From: Latilactobacillus fuchuensis DSM 14340 = JCM 11249
GTDB taxonomy: Bacteria; Bacillota; Bacilli; Lactobacillales; Lactobacillaceae
DNA length: 56,084 bases
Direction of reading: 5' to 3'
Assembly: GCF_000615805.1 (NCBI RefSeq)
Contig: NZ_BAMJ01000014.1
Span: forward strand, 1-56,084
Shown: positions 26,059-40,881 of the stretch, in pieces
Numbering within the stretch: the first letter of the stretch is position 1
How the letters are laid out: each line of letters begins with the position of its first letter
Translations under genes and position numbers: made by a program
The notes under the pieces: generated by a model
The model's input: the letters and a program-made list of their open reading frames with translations, nothing else
Told to the model about the DNA's origin: nothing
Database searches by the model: none

Positions 26059-26173
26059 ACGCGCGCCATCACTCATCAATTTCCGTTCAAATCAAAAAAA
26101 CGAGTATCCTAAATTCAGGATACTCGTTTTTTTAACTTGATACTCAATTGATAACCGAGTTCTGTCACAGCTT
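26059..26173. repeat. Intergenic repeat, copy 2 (uninterrupted)
   Basis: 115 bases matching the two halves of copy 1. The hairpin (26097-26109 with 26118-26130) differs from copy 1 at three positions in each arm, and all three changes are compensatory, while the loop TAAATTCA is unchanged. A and T runs make it a two-way terminator between the convergent GH31 and gatD genes; it overlaps the last codons of gatD. Confidence 0.8.
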
Positions 26174-26914
26174 AATTTTGGACCAATTTAACACCAGCGG
26201 CATCAACTTGGTAACGTGATTCTTCAATCGGCAGGCTTTTAGCGCCGTTAAATCATAATCAGGATAACGATTGGTGATGGCGGTTGCGAGCAATCGTTTC
26301 GCCAAAACCCCGTTATGGGTTAGGATTGGGCCGTGGAAGTATGAACCAAAGGTGTTTTTGTAGACACAACCTTCGGTACCATCTTCACCGTTATTACCGT
26401 GACCGCGTTCGACACGGCCGAGGGGTTGTTCATGCTTACCTAAGAAAGTGCGGCCGTTATGATTTTCAAAACCGAGATAGGTTTCGTCAAATAAATCATT
26501 ATGAATGACGATATCGCCGATAAAGCGACTGTTATCTTGGCTGAGCGTGTAATGGTCGAGTGCGCCAATGCCGGGGATTTTGGAACCATCGGCACCGATG
26601 TAATAGTGACCGAGTAGCTGATAGCCACCACAAATCGCTAACATGACGCCGCCGTTTTCGATATAGTCGGTAATGGCGGTTGCTTTAGATTCTAAATCTT
26701 TAGAGATAATTTTTTGCTCGAAGTCTTGACCACCACCGAATAGGACGATATCGTAACGGCTCGCATCAAATTCTTGACCAATACTGATGACCTCGGTTTC
26801 GGTTTGTAAACCGATCTTTTTAGCGTAATAATCAAGGACCAGGATATTACCAAGATCACCATAAGTATTCATCAAATTACCGTAGAGGTGCGCAATTTTT
26901 AAAGTTTGGGTCAT
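26165..26914 (-). CDS. gatD: Lipid II isoglutaminyl synthase, glutaminase subunit
   Basis: A 249-residue class I glutamine amidotransferase (CobB/CobQ-like). The nucleophile is Cys95 in [10 protein letters not shown] and the catalytic His is His194 in YFHGP. With MurT it amidates the alpha-carboxyl of D-glutamate in lipid II, needed for peptidoglycan cross-linking in Gram-positives. It overlaps murT by four bases (ATGA). Its C-terminal codons lie inside repeat copy 2. Confidence 0.93.
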   Translation of the reverse strand: MTQTLKIAHLYGNLMNTYGDLGNILVLDYYAKKIGLQTETEVISIGQEFDASRYDIVLFGGGQDFEQKIISKDLESKATAITDYIENGGVMLAICGGYQLLGHYYIGADGSKIPGIGALDHYTLSQDNSRFIGDIVIHNDLFDETYLGFENHNGRTFLGKHEQPLGRVERGHGNNGEDGTEGCVYKNTFGSYFHGPILTHNGVLAKRLLATAITNRYPDYDLTALKACRLKNHVTKLMPLVLNWSKIKL

Positions 26915-28260
26915 ACGGACATCCCTTTCTTGATATAGTTATGGTCGGCCATTTTTTTACGCAGTTGTAAGACGGCCGTATAAGTGGCGAGGACGTAGAC
27001 GTGTTTAGTGGGGGCGTTTTCGATGGCGCGTAAAGTTGCGTCTAAATCGGCGGTTTCTTGTAATTGTTGTTCAGTTACACCAGCCACTTTTAAACGGAAC
27101 GTGATGTCATCACGCCGTTCACCACCCGTGATGATTGTTGGAATACCAGACTTGAGGAGGGATTCAAATTCACCGTCCCAGATCCAACTGGTATCAATGC
27201 CATCAGCATAGTTGGCGTTTAACAACATGGCCAATGAGAAATCTTCGGGATCAGATTCGATCATTTGGAGGACTTGGTTTAAGCCAACCGGATTTTTAAC
27301 GAGGACTAAAGTGACTTCCTTGTCTTTAACTTGAATCACTTCTTGGCGCCCGAATATTTTTTTATTACTCGTGAAGGCGGCTTGAATATCGGCGACGTCC
27401 ACATCGAGGAAGCGACCAATGCTGTAAGCTGCGAGCGCGTTATAGATGTTGTACATCCCACCGATTGAAATCGCAAACGGTTCTTGATTAATTTCAAAGC
27501 TTGAGCTAGTGGGCCGTAATTCGTTAATGGCGGTGACTTGATCCATTAATTCAGGCCGTTTGAAGCCGCAGTTTGGGCAATAGAATTTACCTTGACTGCT
27601 GTAAGTAATAAATTTGTAGTGAATAATGTGTTCGCAGATGGGGCAGAGAACGCCATCGGTATTGCTAGGCGCTAATAATTCGCCGTCTGGTAAATGGTTG
27701 AAGCCGTAATAAAGTTTTGGATTAGGGAGTTCAACTGATGAGAATAGGGGTACATCAGCGTTCATGATTAAAGTTGTGTTCGGAACGAGTTTGACCCCGT
27801 CCAGAATTTTGTTGTAGGTCGTATAAATTTCACCAAAACGATCCATTTGATCGCGGAAGATATTGGTCATCACGATGGCTTTGGGTTCAATATACCGGCA
27901 CAACGGTTCAACGTTCGCTTCGTCAACTTCTAAAATCGCGAGGTCGCGTTGGCCTTTTTGAGGGCGATGCGCTAAGAAGGCTGTTGTGATGCCTTGCATC
28001 ATGTTTGAACCGGTTGAATTCGTCATAATGTTCTGGTACTTTTGTTTCAAAATTTGAACCGTTAGGGCCGTCGTTAATGTTTTACCATTCGTCCCAGTGA
28101 TAATAATCACATCGTAATTTTTGGTTAGATCTTTTAAAACGGCTGGGTCAATCTTGGTCGCAATCTGACCAGGTAATGAACTCCCGCCTTGCATAAAGGT
28201 GTGTAAGAACCAATATGAAAAACGGCCAGACGTCTTAGCAAATGAACTTTTAATTGTCAT
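26911..28260 (-). CDS. murT: Lipid II isoglutaminyl synthase, Mur-ligase-like subunit
   Basis: A 449-residue Mur-ligase relative. The ATP loop GTNGKT is at residues 56-61. A four-Cys zinc ribbon typical of MurT is inserted at about residues 206-231 (CPIC and CPNC). It activates the D-Glu carboxylate of lipid II for amidation by ammonia from GatD. ATG 28260 with AAAGGGTGG upstream is preferred over the longer ORF to 28353. The murT-gatD pair is normally essential. Confidence 0.93.
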   Translation of the reverse strand: MTIKSSFAKTSGRFSYWFLHTFMQGGSSLPGQIATKIDPAVLKDLTKNYDVIIITGTNGKTLTTALTVQILKQKYQNIMTNSTGSNMMQGITTAFLAHRPQKGQRDLAILEVDEANVEPLCRYIEPKAIVMTNIFRDQMDRFGEIYTTYNKILDGVKLVPNTTLIMNADVPLFSSVELPNPKLYYGFNHLPDGELLAPSNTDGVLCPICEHIIHYKFITYSSQGKFYCPNCGFKRPELMDQVTAINELRPTSSSFEINQEPFAISIGGMYNIYNALAAYSIGRFLDVDVADIQAAFTSNKKIFGRQEVIQVKDKEVTLVLVKNPVGLNQVLQMIESDPEDFSLAMLLNANYADGIDTSWIWDGEFESLLKSGIPTIITGGERRDDITFRLKVAGVTEQQLQETADLDATLRAIENAPTKHVYVLATYTAVLQLRKKMADHNYIKKGMSV

Positions 28261-28373
28261 GCAAGCCACCCTTTCAATGCCAATTATCATAGCATATTTT
28301 TGGAAAATAGGATACGCCTTTGTTGTGCGAGTAACAGTGATTTGACTAAGCAATCAGTTACTTATCTAAATCA

Positions 28374-28403
28374 TTGAGTAGTGATTGTTAAATTTGCTAT
28401 AAT
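28374..28403 (+). promoter_or_regulatory. Promoter of the glutaredoxin-like gene
   Basis: TTGAGT (28374-28379), 18-base spacer, TATAAT (28398-28403), about 37 bases before the ATG. Confidence 0.65.
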
Positions 28404-28440
28404 AAAAATAGTCAGATTAATTTAACGTTGGAGGAATCAA

Positions 28441-28755
28441 ATGGCAGTTCACGCAGTAATTTATACGAAACCGCATTGTCCGCAATGCAAGATGACGACC
28501 CGTTTAATGGATCAATTGGGTTTCCCGTACGAAAATACCTACTACGGTAATTCGGAAGAGAGTAATTCAATCGACGTCAATAGCGACGATGAACAAAAGC
28601 GGTCATGGAGCGAACGGAAAGTGGAACGGCTTAAAGAAAAATATGAGATTCAACAATTACCATTGGTTAAGATTATCGATGATGATAGCGAAGACTTATT
28701 AGAATATTGGGCGGGATTTCAGCCTAGCAAGATTCAACAATGGCATCAAAAATAA
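28441..28755 (+). CDS. Glutaredoxin-like (NrdH-type) protein
   Basis: A 104-residue thioredoxin-fold protein with CPQC at Cys13-Cys16 and the cis-Pro region QLPLVKI. The C-terminal WAGFQPSKI resembles NrdH, which reduces class Ib ribonucleotide reductase. An acidic, Ser/Asp-rich insertion of about 30 residues (around 39-68) makes it longer than usual NrdH (about 75 residues). No ribonucleotide reductase genes are nearby. Monocistronic, with a TTGGAGG ribosome site and its own terminator. Confidence 0.8.
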   Translation: MAVHAVIYTKPHCPQCKMTTRLMDQLGFPYENTYYGNSEESNSIDVNSDDEQKRSWSERKVERLKEKYEIQQLPLVKIIDDDSEDLLEYWAGFQPSKIQQWHQK

Positions 28756-28783
28756 CGGTCCGCAGCGGTCAGATGCTGTTGGC

Positions 28784-28818
28784 AATAACTTATCCGAATC
28801 GAGGATGGGTTATTTTTT
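28784..28818 (+). terminator. Intrinsic terminator
   Basis: Stem AATAACTTATCC/GGATGGGTTATT, with mismatch near the middle, followed by T7. Confidence 0.7.
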
Positions 28819-28861
28819 TGTCATTTCGAGCATAAATAGTCGTTTTTATGACTTTCAAATA

Positions 28862-28890
28862 TTGTTGCGCTACTTATTTTCAGGTATACT
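28862..28890 (+). promoter_or_regulatory. Promoter of the tdk-prfA operon
   Basis: TTGTTG (28862-28867), 17-base spacer, TATACT (28885-28890). Confidence 0.65.
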
Positions 28891-28923
28891 AGACTAAAAT
28901 GTGCTTATTAGGGGTGTTTGAGT

Positions 28924-29517
28924 TTGGCGCAATTATTTTTTCGGTATGGTGCAATGAATAGTGGCAAATCAATTGAAATTTTGAAAGTCGCGCATAATTA
29001 TGAGGAACAAGATAAATCAGTCATCATTTTAACCAGTGGGATTGATAACCGAGACGGCGTCGGCATCGTGTCGAGTCGCATCGGTCTAAAACGCGAAGCA
29101 ACACCGATTTTTGCGGATACGAATATTTTTGAATTGGTTAAAAATACGAATCCAGATGCCGCGTGTGTCCTAATCGATGAATCGCAATTTCTAGAACAAC
29201 ATCACGTGTTAGAAGCGGCACACGTCGTGGATGACTTGAACATTCCCGTGATGGCGTTTGGTCTTAAAAATGATTTCCGCAACGAATTATTTGAAGGTTC
29301 AAGATACTTAATGTTATTTGCTGACAAGATTGAAGAAATGAAGACAATCTGTTGGTTCTGCCGTAAAAAGGCAATTATGAATTTGCGTATGAATGATGGT
29401 CAGCCCGTTTACACGGGTGAACAAATTCAAATTGGTGGGAACGAAGCTTACTATCCGGTTTGCCGGAAACATTATTTTAACCCACCCGTTAAAACGCAGA
29501 TTGAAAAGGAAGGCTAA
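28924..29517 (+). CDS. tdk: Thymidine kinase
   Basis: A 197-residue type II thymidine kinase that phosphorylates salvaged thymidine to dTMP. The P-loop is GAMNSGKS at residues 9-16; zinc-binding Cys pairs are CWFC and the C-terminal PVCRKH. TTG 28924 is chosen over TTG 28918 because AGGGGTG ends at 28916, and the resulting N-terminus MAQLFFRYG is the family standard. First gene of a run continuing with prfA (6-base gap), prmC, tsaC and glyA. Confidence 0.93.
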   Translation: MAQLFFRYGAMNSGKSIEILKVAHNYEEQDKSVIILTSGIDNRDGVGIVSSRIGLKREATPIFADTNIFELVKNTNPDAACVLIDESQFLEQHHVLEAAHVVDDLNIPVMAFGLKNDFRNELFEGSRYLMLFADKIEEMKTICWFCRKKAIMNLRMNDGQPVYTGEQIQIGGNEAYYPVCRKHYFNPPVKTQIEKEG

Positions 29518-29523
29518 CCATTA

Positions 29524-30620
29524 ATGGATAAAATGTTTGAACAACTAGACGGTTTATTAGACCGTTATGCTGAATTACAAGAATTAATGTCGGATCCAGA
29601 CGTTATTAGCGATACCAGTCGATACATGGAACTATCGAAAGAAGAAGCGGGCTTACGCGATATCGTTGCGAAGTATACGCGTCTGAAAGAAGTCCTTGGC
29701 GAGATTGAAGAAAGCGAAGAACTATTACGTGATTCTGATGACGCTGAAATGACTGAATTGGCTAAAGCTGATTTAAGTGAACTCCAAACTGAAAAAGAAA
29801 CACTAGAACAAGGCATCAAACTGTTGATGTTACCAACTGATCCTAATGATGAAAAAAATATCATTATGGAAATTCGGGGGGCAGCCGGTGGTGATGAAGC
29901 CAGTCTCTTTGCCGGTGATTTGCTAAATATGTATCAACGTTACGCCGAATCACAGAATTGGCAAACTGAAATTATCGATGAAACGGCCACTGAAGTCGGC
30001 GGGTTCAAAGAAGTTGCATGATGATTACTGGTAAGAATGTTTATTCAAAATTAAAATATGAAAATGGTGCGCATCGTGTCCAACGAATCCCTAAGACGGA
30101 ATCACAAGGCCGTGTCCACACGTCAACCGCTACGGTAGCGGTTATGCCTGAATATGATGGTGTCGACGTTCAATTAGAAGCGAAAGATATTCGGACCGAT
30201 GTTTACCGGGCTTCTGGTGCCGGTGGTCAACATATCAATAAAACGTCATCAGCCGTTCGGATGACCCATCTACCAACTGGGATTGTGGTGGCAATGCAAG
30301 ATCAACGTTCACAACAACAAAACCGAGTGAAAGCCATGCAAATTTTAAAATCACGGGTTTATGATTTTTATGAATCAGAAAACCAAAGTGAATATGATTC
30401 AAGTCGTAAATCGGCCGTGGGTTCTGGGGACCGTTCCGAACGAATTAGAACGTATAACTATCCACAAAACCGGGTGACGGATCACCGAATTGGCTTAACC
30501 TTGAATAAATTGGACCGAATTATGAATGGTGAATTAGGCGATGTGATTGATGCGTTAATCCTATTTGACCAAACTGAGAAATTGGAGCAATTACAAGATG
30601 GCACAACGCACCTATCTTAA
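29524..30620 (+). CDS. prfA: Peptide chain release factor 1 (frameshifted as read)
   Basis: Release factor for UAA and UAG codons. The GGQ peptidyl-hydrolysis loop is in [15 protein letters not shown], which matches the family exactly. As read, the frame stops at TGA after GFKEVA (about 30020) and resumes as [12 protein letters not shown]; one missing A (GCATG for GCAATG) restores about 365 residues. Because prfA is normally essential, this is almost certainly a sequencing deletion. It overlaps prmC, whose product methylates this GGQ. Confidence 0.9.
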
Positions 30621-31464
30621 AGCCCTGAATTGGGCTTTTTTATTTCTAGAAGAACGGGATAAAGAACGTGAAGCAGCCCGTTTCTTATTATCCGGGTTAC
30701 AACATTGGTCAAACACGCAATTGGTGTTGAATTATCAAAGTGCCATGCCTGAGGTTTTATGGCAACAATATCAAGCCGCTATTCAGGCTTTTGCACAAGA
30801 TCAACCGGCGCAATATATATTAGGGTATGCTGATTTCTACGGTCGTGAATTTAAAGTCACACCGGCGACCTTGATTCCACGTCCAGAAACGGAAGAATTG
30901 GTCGAATGGGTTTTGACAACGCACCCTGATGTCAATCAAACGTTGAAGGTATTAGACGTTGGGACCGGTTCAGGGGCAATTGCCAATACGTTGGCGTTAG
31001 AACGCCCCAATTGGCAAGTGACAGCGGTCGATATTTCGACGGACGCTTTAAACGTTGCTCAAGAGAACGCCCAACAATTGCAGAGTGGTGTTCATTTTGA
31101 ACAGGGTGATTTTTTAGCGCCAGTCAACGGTCAACAATTTGACATCATTGTTTCGAATCCGCCGTATATCGCAGATTCAGAACGGGCAGTCATGGATGCC
31201 TCTGTGCTAGAATATGAACCAGATATTGCACTATTCGCTGCTCAAGATGGTTTGGATTTTTATGAACGCTTTGCTAAAGAAGTGTTACCGTACTTTAAAC
31301 CGACAGCAGAATTATTTTTGGAATTCGGCTATCAGCAAAAACCGAATATTGAAAAGCTGTTTACAAGTTATTGTTCGGATATTTCGTTGGAATTTAAAAA
31401 AGATTTAGCTAATTGGCCTAGAATGATGCGTGGTAGTTACAATTTTACGAATAATTTGATATGA
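30598..31464 (+). CDS. prmC: Release-factor glutamine methyltransferase
   Basis: A 288-residue SAM-dependent methyltransferase that N5-methylates the Gln of the GGQ motif of release factors. The SAM site is [11 protein letters not shown] and the catalytic NPPY is in [13 protein letters not shown] 30598 overlaps the end of prfA by 23 bases, with TTGGAG upstream, so translation is coupled to prfA. The N-terminal helical substrate domain is present. Confidence 0.9.
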   Translation: MAQRTYLKALNWAFLFLEERDKEREAARFLLSGLQHWSNTQLVLNYQSAMPEVLWQQYQAAIQAFAQDQPAQYILGYADFYGREFKVTPATLIPRPETEELVEWVLTTHPDVNQTLKVLDVGTGSGAIANTLALERPNWQVTAVDISTDALNVAQENAQQLQSGVHFEQGDFLAPVNGQQFDIIVSNPPYIADSERAVMDASVLEYEPDIALFAAQDGLDFYERFAKEVLPYFKPTAELFLEFGYQQKPNIEKLFTSYCSDISLEFKKDLANWPRMMRGSYNFTNNLI

Positions 31465-31495
31465 TGAGATAGACGTCGAGTAAGGAAGGCATATA

Positions 31496-32509
31496 ATGGA
31501 AACAAAACGATACACAGTCAAACAAATCGCCGCAGCCGCAGCTGATATCAAGCAAGGTGAGTTAATCGCTTTTCCGACTGAAACGGTTTACGGATTGGGC
31601 GCGGATGCCACTAATCCAGAAGCAGTCAAAAAAGTGTATGCGGCAAAAGGTCGACCAAGTGATAACCCGCTAATCGTCCATGTTGCGTCAGTTGAGACGG
31701 TTGCACGGTACGCTGCGACGTTGAGTCCTAAGTTTAAACAATTGGTTGAAGCGTTCTGGCCAGGCTCGTTGACGATTATTCTACCATTAAAACCAAACGC
31801 ATTAGCGTCGGTTGTGACGGGTGGTTTAAAAACAGCCGCGTTCAGAATGCCTGATAATCAAGTGACTTTGGATTTAATTCAAGCAGCGGGTGTGCCTTTA
31901 GTCGGGCCTTCAGCGAATACATCCGGTAAACCAAGTCCAACCACGGCCAATCATGTGTTACATGATTTAAGTGGTAAGATTGCCGGCGTATTGGATGATG
32001 GGCCCACAGGAATCGGGTTAGAATCGACTGTGATTGACTTAAGCGTTGCGACTCCCGTTATATTGCGTCCTGGCGTTGTTACACAAGAAGCGATTGAACG
32101 GGTGATTGGCCCCATTATTGCCGACCATCATCAAGTGGGTGCTTCTGAGATACCAAAGGCGCCTGGCATGAAATATAAACATTACGCACCGAATGCGCAG
32201 GTTTATATTATTGATCAACCAGCCCAATTTAATGAAGCAATTCAATGGGCGACTGAGCAAAATGTGCCGTTCGGGGTGATGGCCGTCGATGATATTTTAA
32301 CCAATCAAACGACAGTCCGCTTCAAAGATCAATTCTCGTTAGGTGATTCAGTTGTTTCAGCTAGTCGACATCTTTTTGACGGCTTACGGTATTTTGATTT
32401 GAATCCAGAGGTCAAAATTATTTTAGTTCAAGGTTTCACAATGGTGGGTGTCGGTGTGGCCTACATGAATCGACTTGAAAAATCTGCGGGGCAAAAGCAC
32501 TTTCAATAA
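31496..32509 (+). CDS. Threonylcarbamoyl-AMP synthase (Sua5/YwlC type)
   Basis: A 337-residue enzyme making threonylcarbamoyl-AMP from threonine, bicarbonate and ATP, the first step of t6A formation on tRNAs reading ANN codons. The TsaC domain (about 1-210) has KGRPSDNPL and SANTSGKPSPT; the additional C-terminal Sua5 domain (about 225-335) marks the longer form. AAGGAAGG ribosome site. Operonic with prmC and glyA. Confidence 0.92.
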   Translation: METKRYTVKQIAAAAADIKQGELIAFPTETVYGLGADATNPEAVKKVYAAKGRPSDNPLIVHVASVETVARYAATLSPKFKQLVEAFWPGSLTIILPLKPNALASVVTGGLKTAAFRMPDNQVTLDLIQAAGVPLVGPSANTSGKPSPTTANHVLHDLSGKIAGVLDDGPTGIGLESTVIDLSVATPVILRPGVVTQEAIERVIGPIIADHHQVGASEIPKAPGMKYKHYAPNAQVYIIDQPAQFNEAIQWATEQNVPFGVMAVDDILTNQTTVRFKDQFSLGDSVVSASRHLFDGLRYFDLNPEVKIILVQGFTMVGVGVAYMNRLEKSAGQKHFQ

Positions 32510-32528
32510 AAGATAAGGGGTGTTGTCA

Positions 32529-33776
32529 ATGTTGGCAAAAACAGATACGGCAATCTATGATTTAATTAAGCAAGAGGAAAATCGGCAAGTTCATAATATT
32601 GAATTAATTGCGTCTGAAAATATCGTTTCGGCTGCCGTTCAAGAAGCGCAGGGTAGTGTGCTCACGAATAAATATGCAGAAGGTTATCCGAATAAACGTT
32701 TCTACGGTGGTTGTGAATATATCGACCAAATTGAAACGATTGCGATTGATCGCGCTAAGGAATTGTTTGGTGCTGAACATGCTAACGTGCAACCCCATTC
32801 TGGTTCGCAAGCGAATATGGCGGTTTATCAAGCTTTATTAGAACCTGGTGATCACATTCTCGGGATGAACTTAACCGATGGCGGTCATTTGACCCATGGA
32901 TCACCCTTTAATTTTAGTGGTCAATTGTATGAATTCTCAAGTTACGGCGTGGCCAATCAAGATGAACAAATTGACTATGTCGCGTTAAAAACAATCGCTG
33001 AAGAAATTCATCCCAAAATGATTGTCGCTGGTGCCTCAGCGTACAGTCGAACAATCGACTTCAAAGAATTACGTGCGATTGCCGATCACGTGGGTGCTTA
33101 TTTAATGATCGATATGGCCCATATCGCTGGTTTAGTGGCGACGGGTGTTCACCCAAGCCCAGTGCCATATGCTGATGTTGTGACAACGACGACCCATAAA
33201 ACATTACGCGGTCCTCGTGGTGGTTTGATTCTTTGTAAACAAGAATATGCCAAAGCCATCGATTCTGCGGTCTTCCCTGGTATTCAAGGCGGCCCACTAG
33301 AACACGTGATTGCGGCTAAAGCAGTTGCGCTTGGTGAAGCTCTCCAACCTGAATTCACGGCTTACACGCAACAAATCGTGGCCAATGCACAAGCGATGGC
33401 GGCCGTTTTTGAACAATCTGATTTAGTGCGCGTTGTCTCAGGCGGAACGGATAATCATTTAATGCTATTAGATTTATCGAAAAGTGGTTTAAATGGTAAG
33501 GAAGTTCAAAGCCTATTGGATAGTGTCCACATTACCGTTAATAAAAATACAATTCCTTTTGAACAATTAGGGCCTTTTAAGACCAGTGGGATTCGAATCG
33601 GCACACCGGCCATTACGACCCGCGGATTTAAAGAAGCTGATTGTGAAAAGGTTGCACAATTAATCCTAACAGTGATTGAAAAACACGCCGAATTAGCGAC
33701 GATGACGGCTGTTAGTGAAGCAGTAATCGAACTCACACAACAATTTCCGTTAACCCAAGCAAAATTTTTAGATTAA
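32529..33776 (+). CDS. glyA: Serine hydroxymethyltransferase
   Basis: A 415-residue PLP enzyme interconverting serine and glycine with tetrahydrofolate. The PLP lysine is in [14 protein letters not shown] and the N-terminal substrate motif is [15 protein letters not shown] 32529 is chosen because AAGGGG (32515-32520) fits it, whereas GTG 32520 overlaps the site. It is placed before upp and the atp operon, the conserved Firmicutes order. Confidence 0.95.
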   Translation: MLAKTDTAIYDLIKQEENRQVHNIELIASENIVSAAVQEAQGSVLTNKYAEGYPNKRFYGGCEYIDQIETIAIDRAKELFGAEHANVQPHSGSQANMAVYQALLEPGDHILGMNLTDGGHLTHGSPFNFSGQLYEFSSYGVANQDEQIDYVALKTIAEEIHPKMIVAGASAYSRTIDFKELRAIADHVGAYLMIDMAHIAGLVATGVHPSPVPYADVVTTTTHKTLRGPRGGLILCKQEYAKAIDSAVFPGIQGGPLEHVIAAKAVALGEALQPEFTAYTQQIVANAQAMAAVFEQSDLVRVVSGGTDNHLMLLDLSKSGLNGKEVQSLLDSVHITVNKNTIPFEQLGPFKTSGIRIGTPAITTRGFKEADCEKVAQLILTVIEKHAELATMTAVSEAVIELTQQFPLTQAKFLD

Positions 33777-33813
33777 TTTCGGAATAATGCTAGTTTTTTG
33801 TCGCTATCTGAGC

Positions 33814-33903
33814 TACAATAGACAACAGGAATTTACGCGGAAAGGGGAGTGACTCAAAAGATTATTTCTTTGGGGTCGCTCTTTTTTGGTGAGATTCTTT
33901 CCG
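33814..33903 (+). promoter_or_regulatory. upp leader with terminator hairpin (possible attenuator)
   Basis: A TACAAT -10 (33814-33819) precedes a terminator-like hairpin (33847-33855 with 33873-33881, nine pairs) followed by T6. An outer pair CGGAAAG (33838-33844)/CTTTCCG (33897-33903) encloses it. No other good promoter lies between the hairpin and upp (33934), so either transcription passes the hairpin (attenuation) or the hairpin simply ends glyA transcription. Confidence 0.45.
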
Positions 33904-33933
33904 GTTTAAATTGAAAAGGATAGGGGCAATAAA

Positions 33934-34563
33934 ATGGCAAAGTTCACAGTTTTAAATCATCCATTGATTCAACACAAATTAACAATTATCCGTAATAAGG
34001 ATACTGGGACAAAGGTTTTCCGTGAAGTTGCAAACGAAATTGCAGAATTGATGGTGTACGAAATTACACGTGATTTAGCAATGGAAGATATCACGATTGA
34101 AACACCCATGGGATCCGCAGTTGAAAAACAATTGAGTGGTAAGAAATTGGCCGTAGTACCAATTTTACGTGCTGGGCTTGGCATGGTTGACGGCGTTCTA
34201 AAATTAATTCCAGCCGCTAAAGTCGGTCATATCGGGATGTATCGTGATGAAAAAACATTACAACCACACGAATATTTCGTTAAATTACCACCAGATATCG
34301 ATCAACGTCAATTATTTATCGTTGATCCAATGTTGGCAACGGGTGGCTCAGCCATTATGGCAATCGATGCCCTTAAAAAACGGGGCGCAACGTCAATGCG
34401 TTTAGTTGTTTTAGTCGCTGCTCCTGAAGGTGTTAAAGCGGTTCAAGATGCCCATCCAGATGTCGACATCTATGCTGCTGGTTTAGACGACCGTTTGAAC
34501 GAAGATGGCTATATCGTACCTGGTTTAGGCGATGCCGGCGATCGGCTGTTTGGAACTAAGTAA
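33934..34563 (+). CDS. upp: Uracil phosphoribosyltransferase
   Basis: A 209-residue salvage enzyme making UMP from uracil and PRPP. The PRPP loop is [11 protein letters not shown] and the uracil-binding end is [12 protein letters not shown]; both are intact and the length is standard. Ribosome site GGATAGGGG. Has its own terminator, separating it from the atp operon. Confidence 0.96.
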   Translation: MAKFTVLNHPLIQHKLTIIRNKDTGTKVFREVANEIAELMVYEITRDLAMEDITIETPMGSAVEKQLSGKKLAVVPILRAGLGMVDGVLKLIPAAKVGHIGMYRDEKTLQPHEYFVKLPPDIDQRQLFIVDPMLATGGSAIMAIDALKKRGATSMRLVVLVAAPEGVKAVQDAHPDVDIYAAGLDDRLNEDGYIVPGLGDAGDRLFGTK

Positions 34564-34564
34564 T

Positions 34565-34604
34565 TGCCCTAGTGCTTACAGACATTTGTCTGTGGGCATT
34601 TTTT
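34565..34604 (+). terminator. Intrinsic terminator of upp
   Basis: TGCCC/GGGCA outer and ACAGACA/TGTCTGT inner stems followed by T6. Confidence 0.8.
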
Positions 34605-34665
34605 GTTAGGTGGTTAAATCTTAAGTGAGTCAATTAAAAAAATAAAATTTATTCAATGATTTACT

Positions 34666-34694
34666 TTGTACTTTCAAATCAATGGTGGTATTAT
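34666..34694 (+). promoter_or_regulatory. Promoter of the ATP synthase operon
   Basis: TTGTAC (34666-34671), 17-base spacer, TATTAT (34689-34694). The resulting leader to atpB is about 130 bases. Confidence 0.65.
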
Positions 34695-34760
34695 CTTAAT
34701 TGTGTTGCGGTAATGATTTATGCTTTTTTCTATACATAAATATTACTGTGTTTTAGGTTG

Positions 34761-34801
34761 TTCGTTGACGCAGTCTGAATCGGAAAATTGCCGTCAACGA
34801 A
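34761..34801 (+). other. Stable hairpin in the atp leader
   Basis: A perfect ten-pair inverted repeat TTCGTTGACG (34761-34770)/CGTCAACGAA (34792-34801) with a 21-base loop. No T tract follows, so it is not a terminator. It ends 16 bases before the atpB ribosome site and may set translation or mRNA stability of the operon. Confidence 0.6.
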
Positions 34802-34829
34802 TAATAGGCCTAAGGAAGGAGGGAATCTT

Positions 34830-35775
<946 letters not shown>

Positions 35776-35837
35776 ATAAAAGTGAATCTATAATTACTTT
35801 AAAATTAGTCAGTAAGTCAAGGAAGGAGTGTCAATAG

Positions 35838-36342
35838 ATGTTTAGTAATTTAATCGTTGGAGCTCCTGCATACCTTGGGGATTCATTATTTGTCCTAGTG
35901 GTTTTTATTATTTTAGTTGCTTTAGTTGGTAAATTTGCTTTCGGTCCTGTCTCAAAAATGATGCAGAATCGTTCAGATAAGATTACCAATGACTTAGACA
36001 ACGCAGCACAATCACGTGAAGATGCAGCTCAATTAGCAGCTCAACGCGCGACTGAATTGAAGAGTTCTAAATCAGAAGCCGTTGAAATCGTTAATACTGC
36101 GAAACAAAATGGTGAAAAACAACGCGAAGGTATGGTTACGCTCGCGCAAGAGGAAGTCCAAACCTTAAAACAAAATGCTAAAAAAGACATCGAACAATCT
36201 CGTGTAGATGCGTTAAACAGTGCGAGAGATGATGTTGCTCAACTATCTATTGAAATTGCTTCTAAACTCATTAAGAAAGAATTGTCAGTTACTGATCAAA
36301 AGTCATTGATCAATTCCTATATTGAAGGGTTGGATAAGCAAA

Positions 36343-36356
<14 letters not shown>
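35838..36356 (+). CDS. atpF: ATP synthase Fo subunit b
   Basis: A 172-residue peripheral stalk protein: one N-terminal membrane helix (about 13-35) and a long charged coiled coil. Ribosome site GGAAGGAG. Its last 14 bases overlap the start of atpH. Confidence 0.93.
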
Positions 36357-38447
<2,091 letters not shown>

Positions 38448-38459
38448 GGGGTGAATTAA

Positions 38460-39410
38460 TTGGCTGAATCTTTAATGGATATCAAACGAAGAATCGCCTC
38501 TACTAAAAAAACTGGTCAAATTACAAGTGCCATGCAAATGGTTTCGGGGGCTAAACTTTCTCAGATTGAAAAAAATTCAATCGCTTATTCCGTTTATACG
38601 GATAAGATTCGGGAAATTGTCACTCATTTAGCAGCTAGTCAATTAATTGGCATGGCTCGCAAAAAGAAGGGTGTCAAAGCCACTGAAACAGTCAATATGA
38701 CTGAACAAGAAGCGATGAAACATACAATCACTTTAAGTAATTTGTTAGTGGAAAGACCAATTAAAAAGACCGGTTACTTGGTGATTACCAGTGATCGCGG
38801 TTTAGTTGGCGCTTATAACAGTTCGATTTTAAAAGCCATGGTTGAAATGATTTCAACTAATCACGAGTCTGCTGACGATTACGCTATTATGGCGGTCGGT
38901 GGGACTGGCGCTGATTTCTTTAAAGCACGCCACATGAATATGACCTACGAATATCGTGGTGTCAGTGATGTGCCATCCTTTAATGAAGTTCGTGAAATCG
39001 TTAAAACAGCCGTTGCCATGTATGATAGTGGTGTTTTTGATGAACTTTATGTTTGTTACAATCACCATATCAATTCATTAGCATCTGGTTTTCGAGCTGA
39101 AAAGATGTTACCCGTGACCGATTTAGATGTTTCAGAAGTTGCTGATCAAGATTTAGATTACATTACAGAACCTTCTGTTGAAGACGCCTTAGATGCGATT
39201 CTACCGCAATACGCTGAGAGTTTAATTTATGGTGCCATTCTAGATTCTAAAACCGCAGAACATGCGGCTTCAATGACAGCAATGAAGAGTGCAACTGATA
39301 ATGCCAACGATTTAATCGGCGATTTGTCAATTAAATATAACCGGGCACGTCAATCGCAAATCACAACTGAAATCACCGAAATTGTCGGTGGTGCGGCAGC
39401 ATTAGAATAA
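38460..39410 (+). CDS. atpG: ATP synthase F1 subunit gamma
   Basis: A 316-residue central rotor shaft protein. The N-terminal coiled-coil helix MDIKRRIASTKKTGQITSAM and the matching C-terminal helix are intact. TTG start with AAGGGGTG upstream, 12 bases after atpA. Confidence 0.93.
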   Translation: MAESLMDIKRRIASTKKTGQITSAMQMVSGAKLSQIEKNSIAYSVYTDKIREIVTHLAASQLIGMARKKKGVKATETVNMTEQEAMKHTITLSNLLVERPIKKTGYLVITSDRGLVGAYNSSILKAMVEMISTNHESADDYAIMAVGGTGADFFKARHMNMTYEYRGVSDVPSFNEVREIVKTAVAMYDSGVFDELYVCYNHHINSLASGFRAEKMLPVTDLDVSEVADQDLDYITEPSVEDALDAILPQYAESLIYGAILDSKTAEHAASMTAMKSATDNANDLIGDLSIKYNRARQSQITTEITEIVGGAAALE

Positions 39411-40865
<1,455 letters not shown>

Positions 40866-40881
40866 GAAGGGGTGCTAATGA

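Noticed and set aside
33777-33933. PyrR-binding attenuator before upp
   Set aside because: I could not find the conserved PyrR anti-antiterminator sequence, so only a generic hairpin is claimed.
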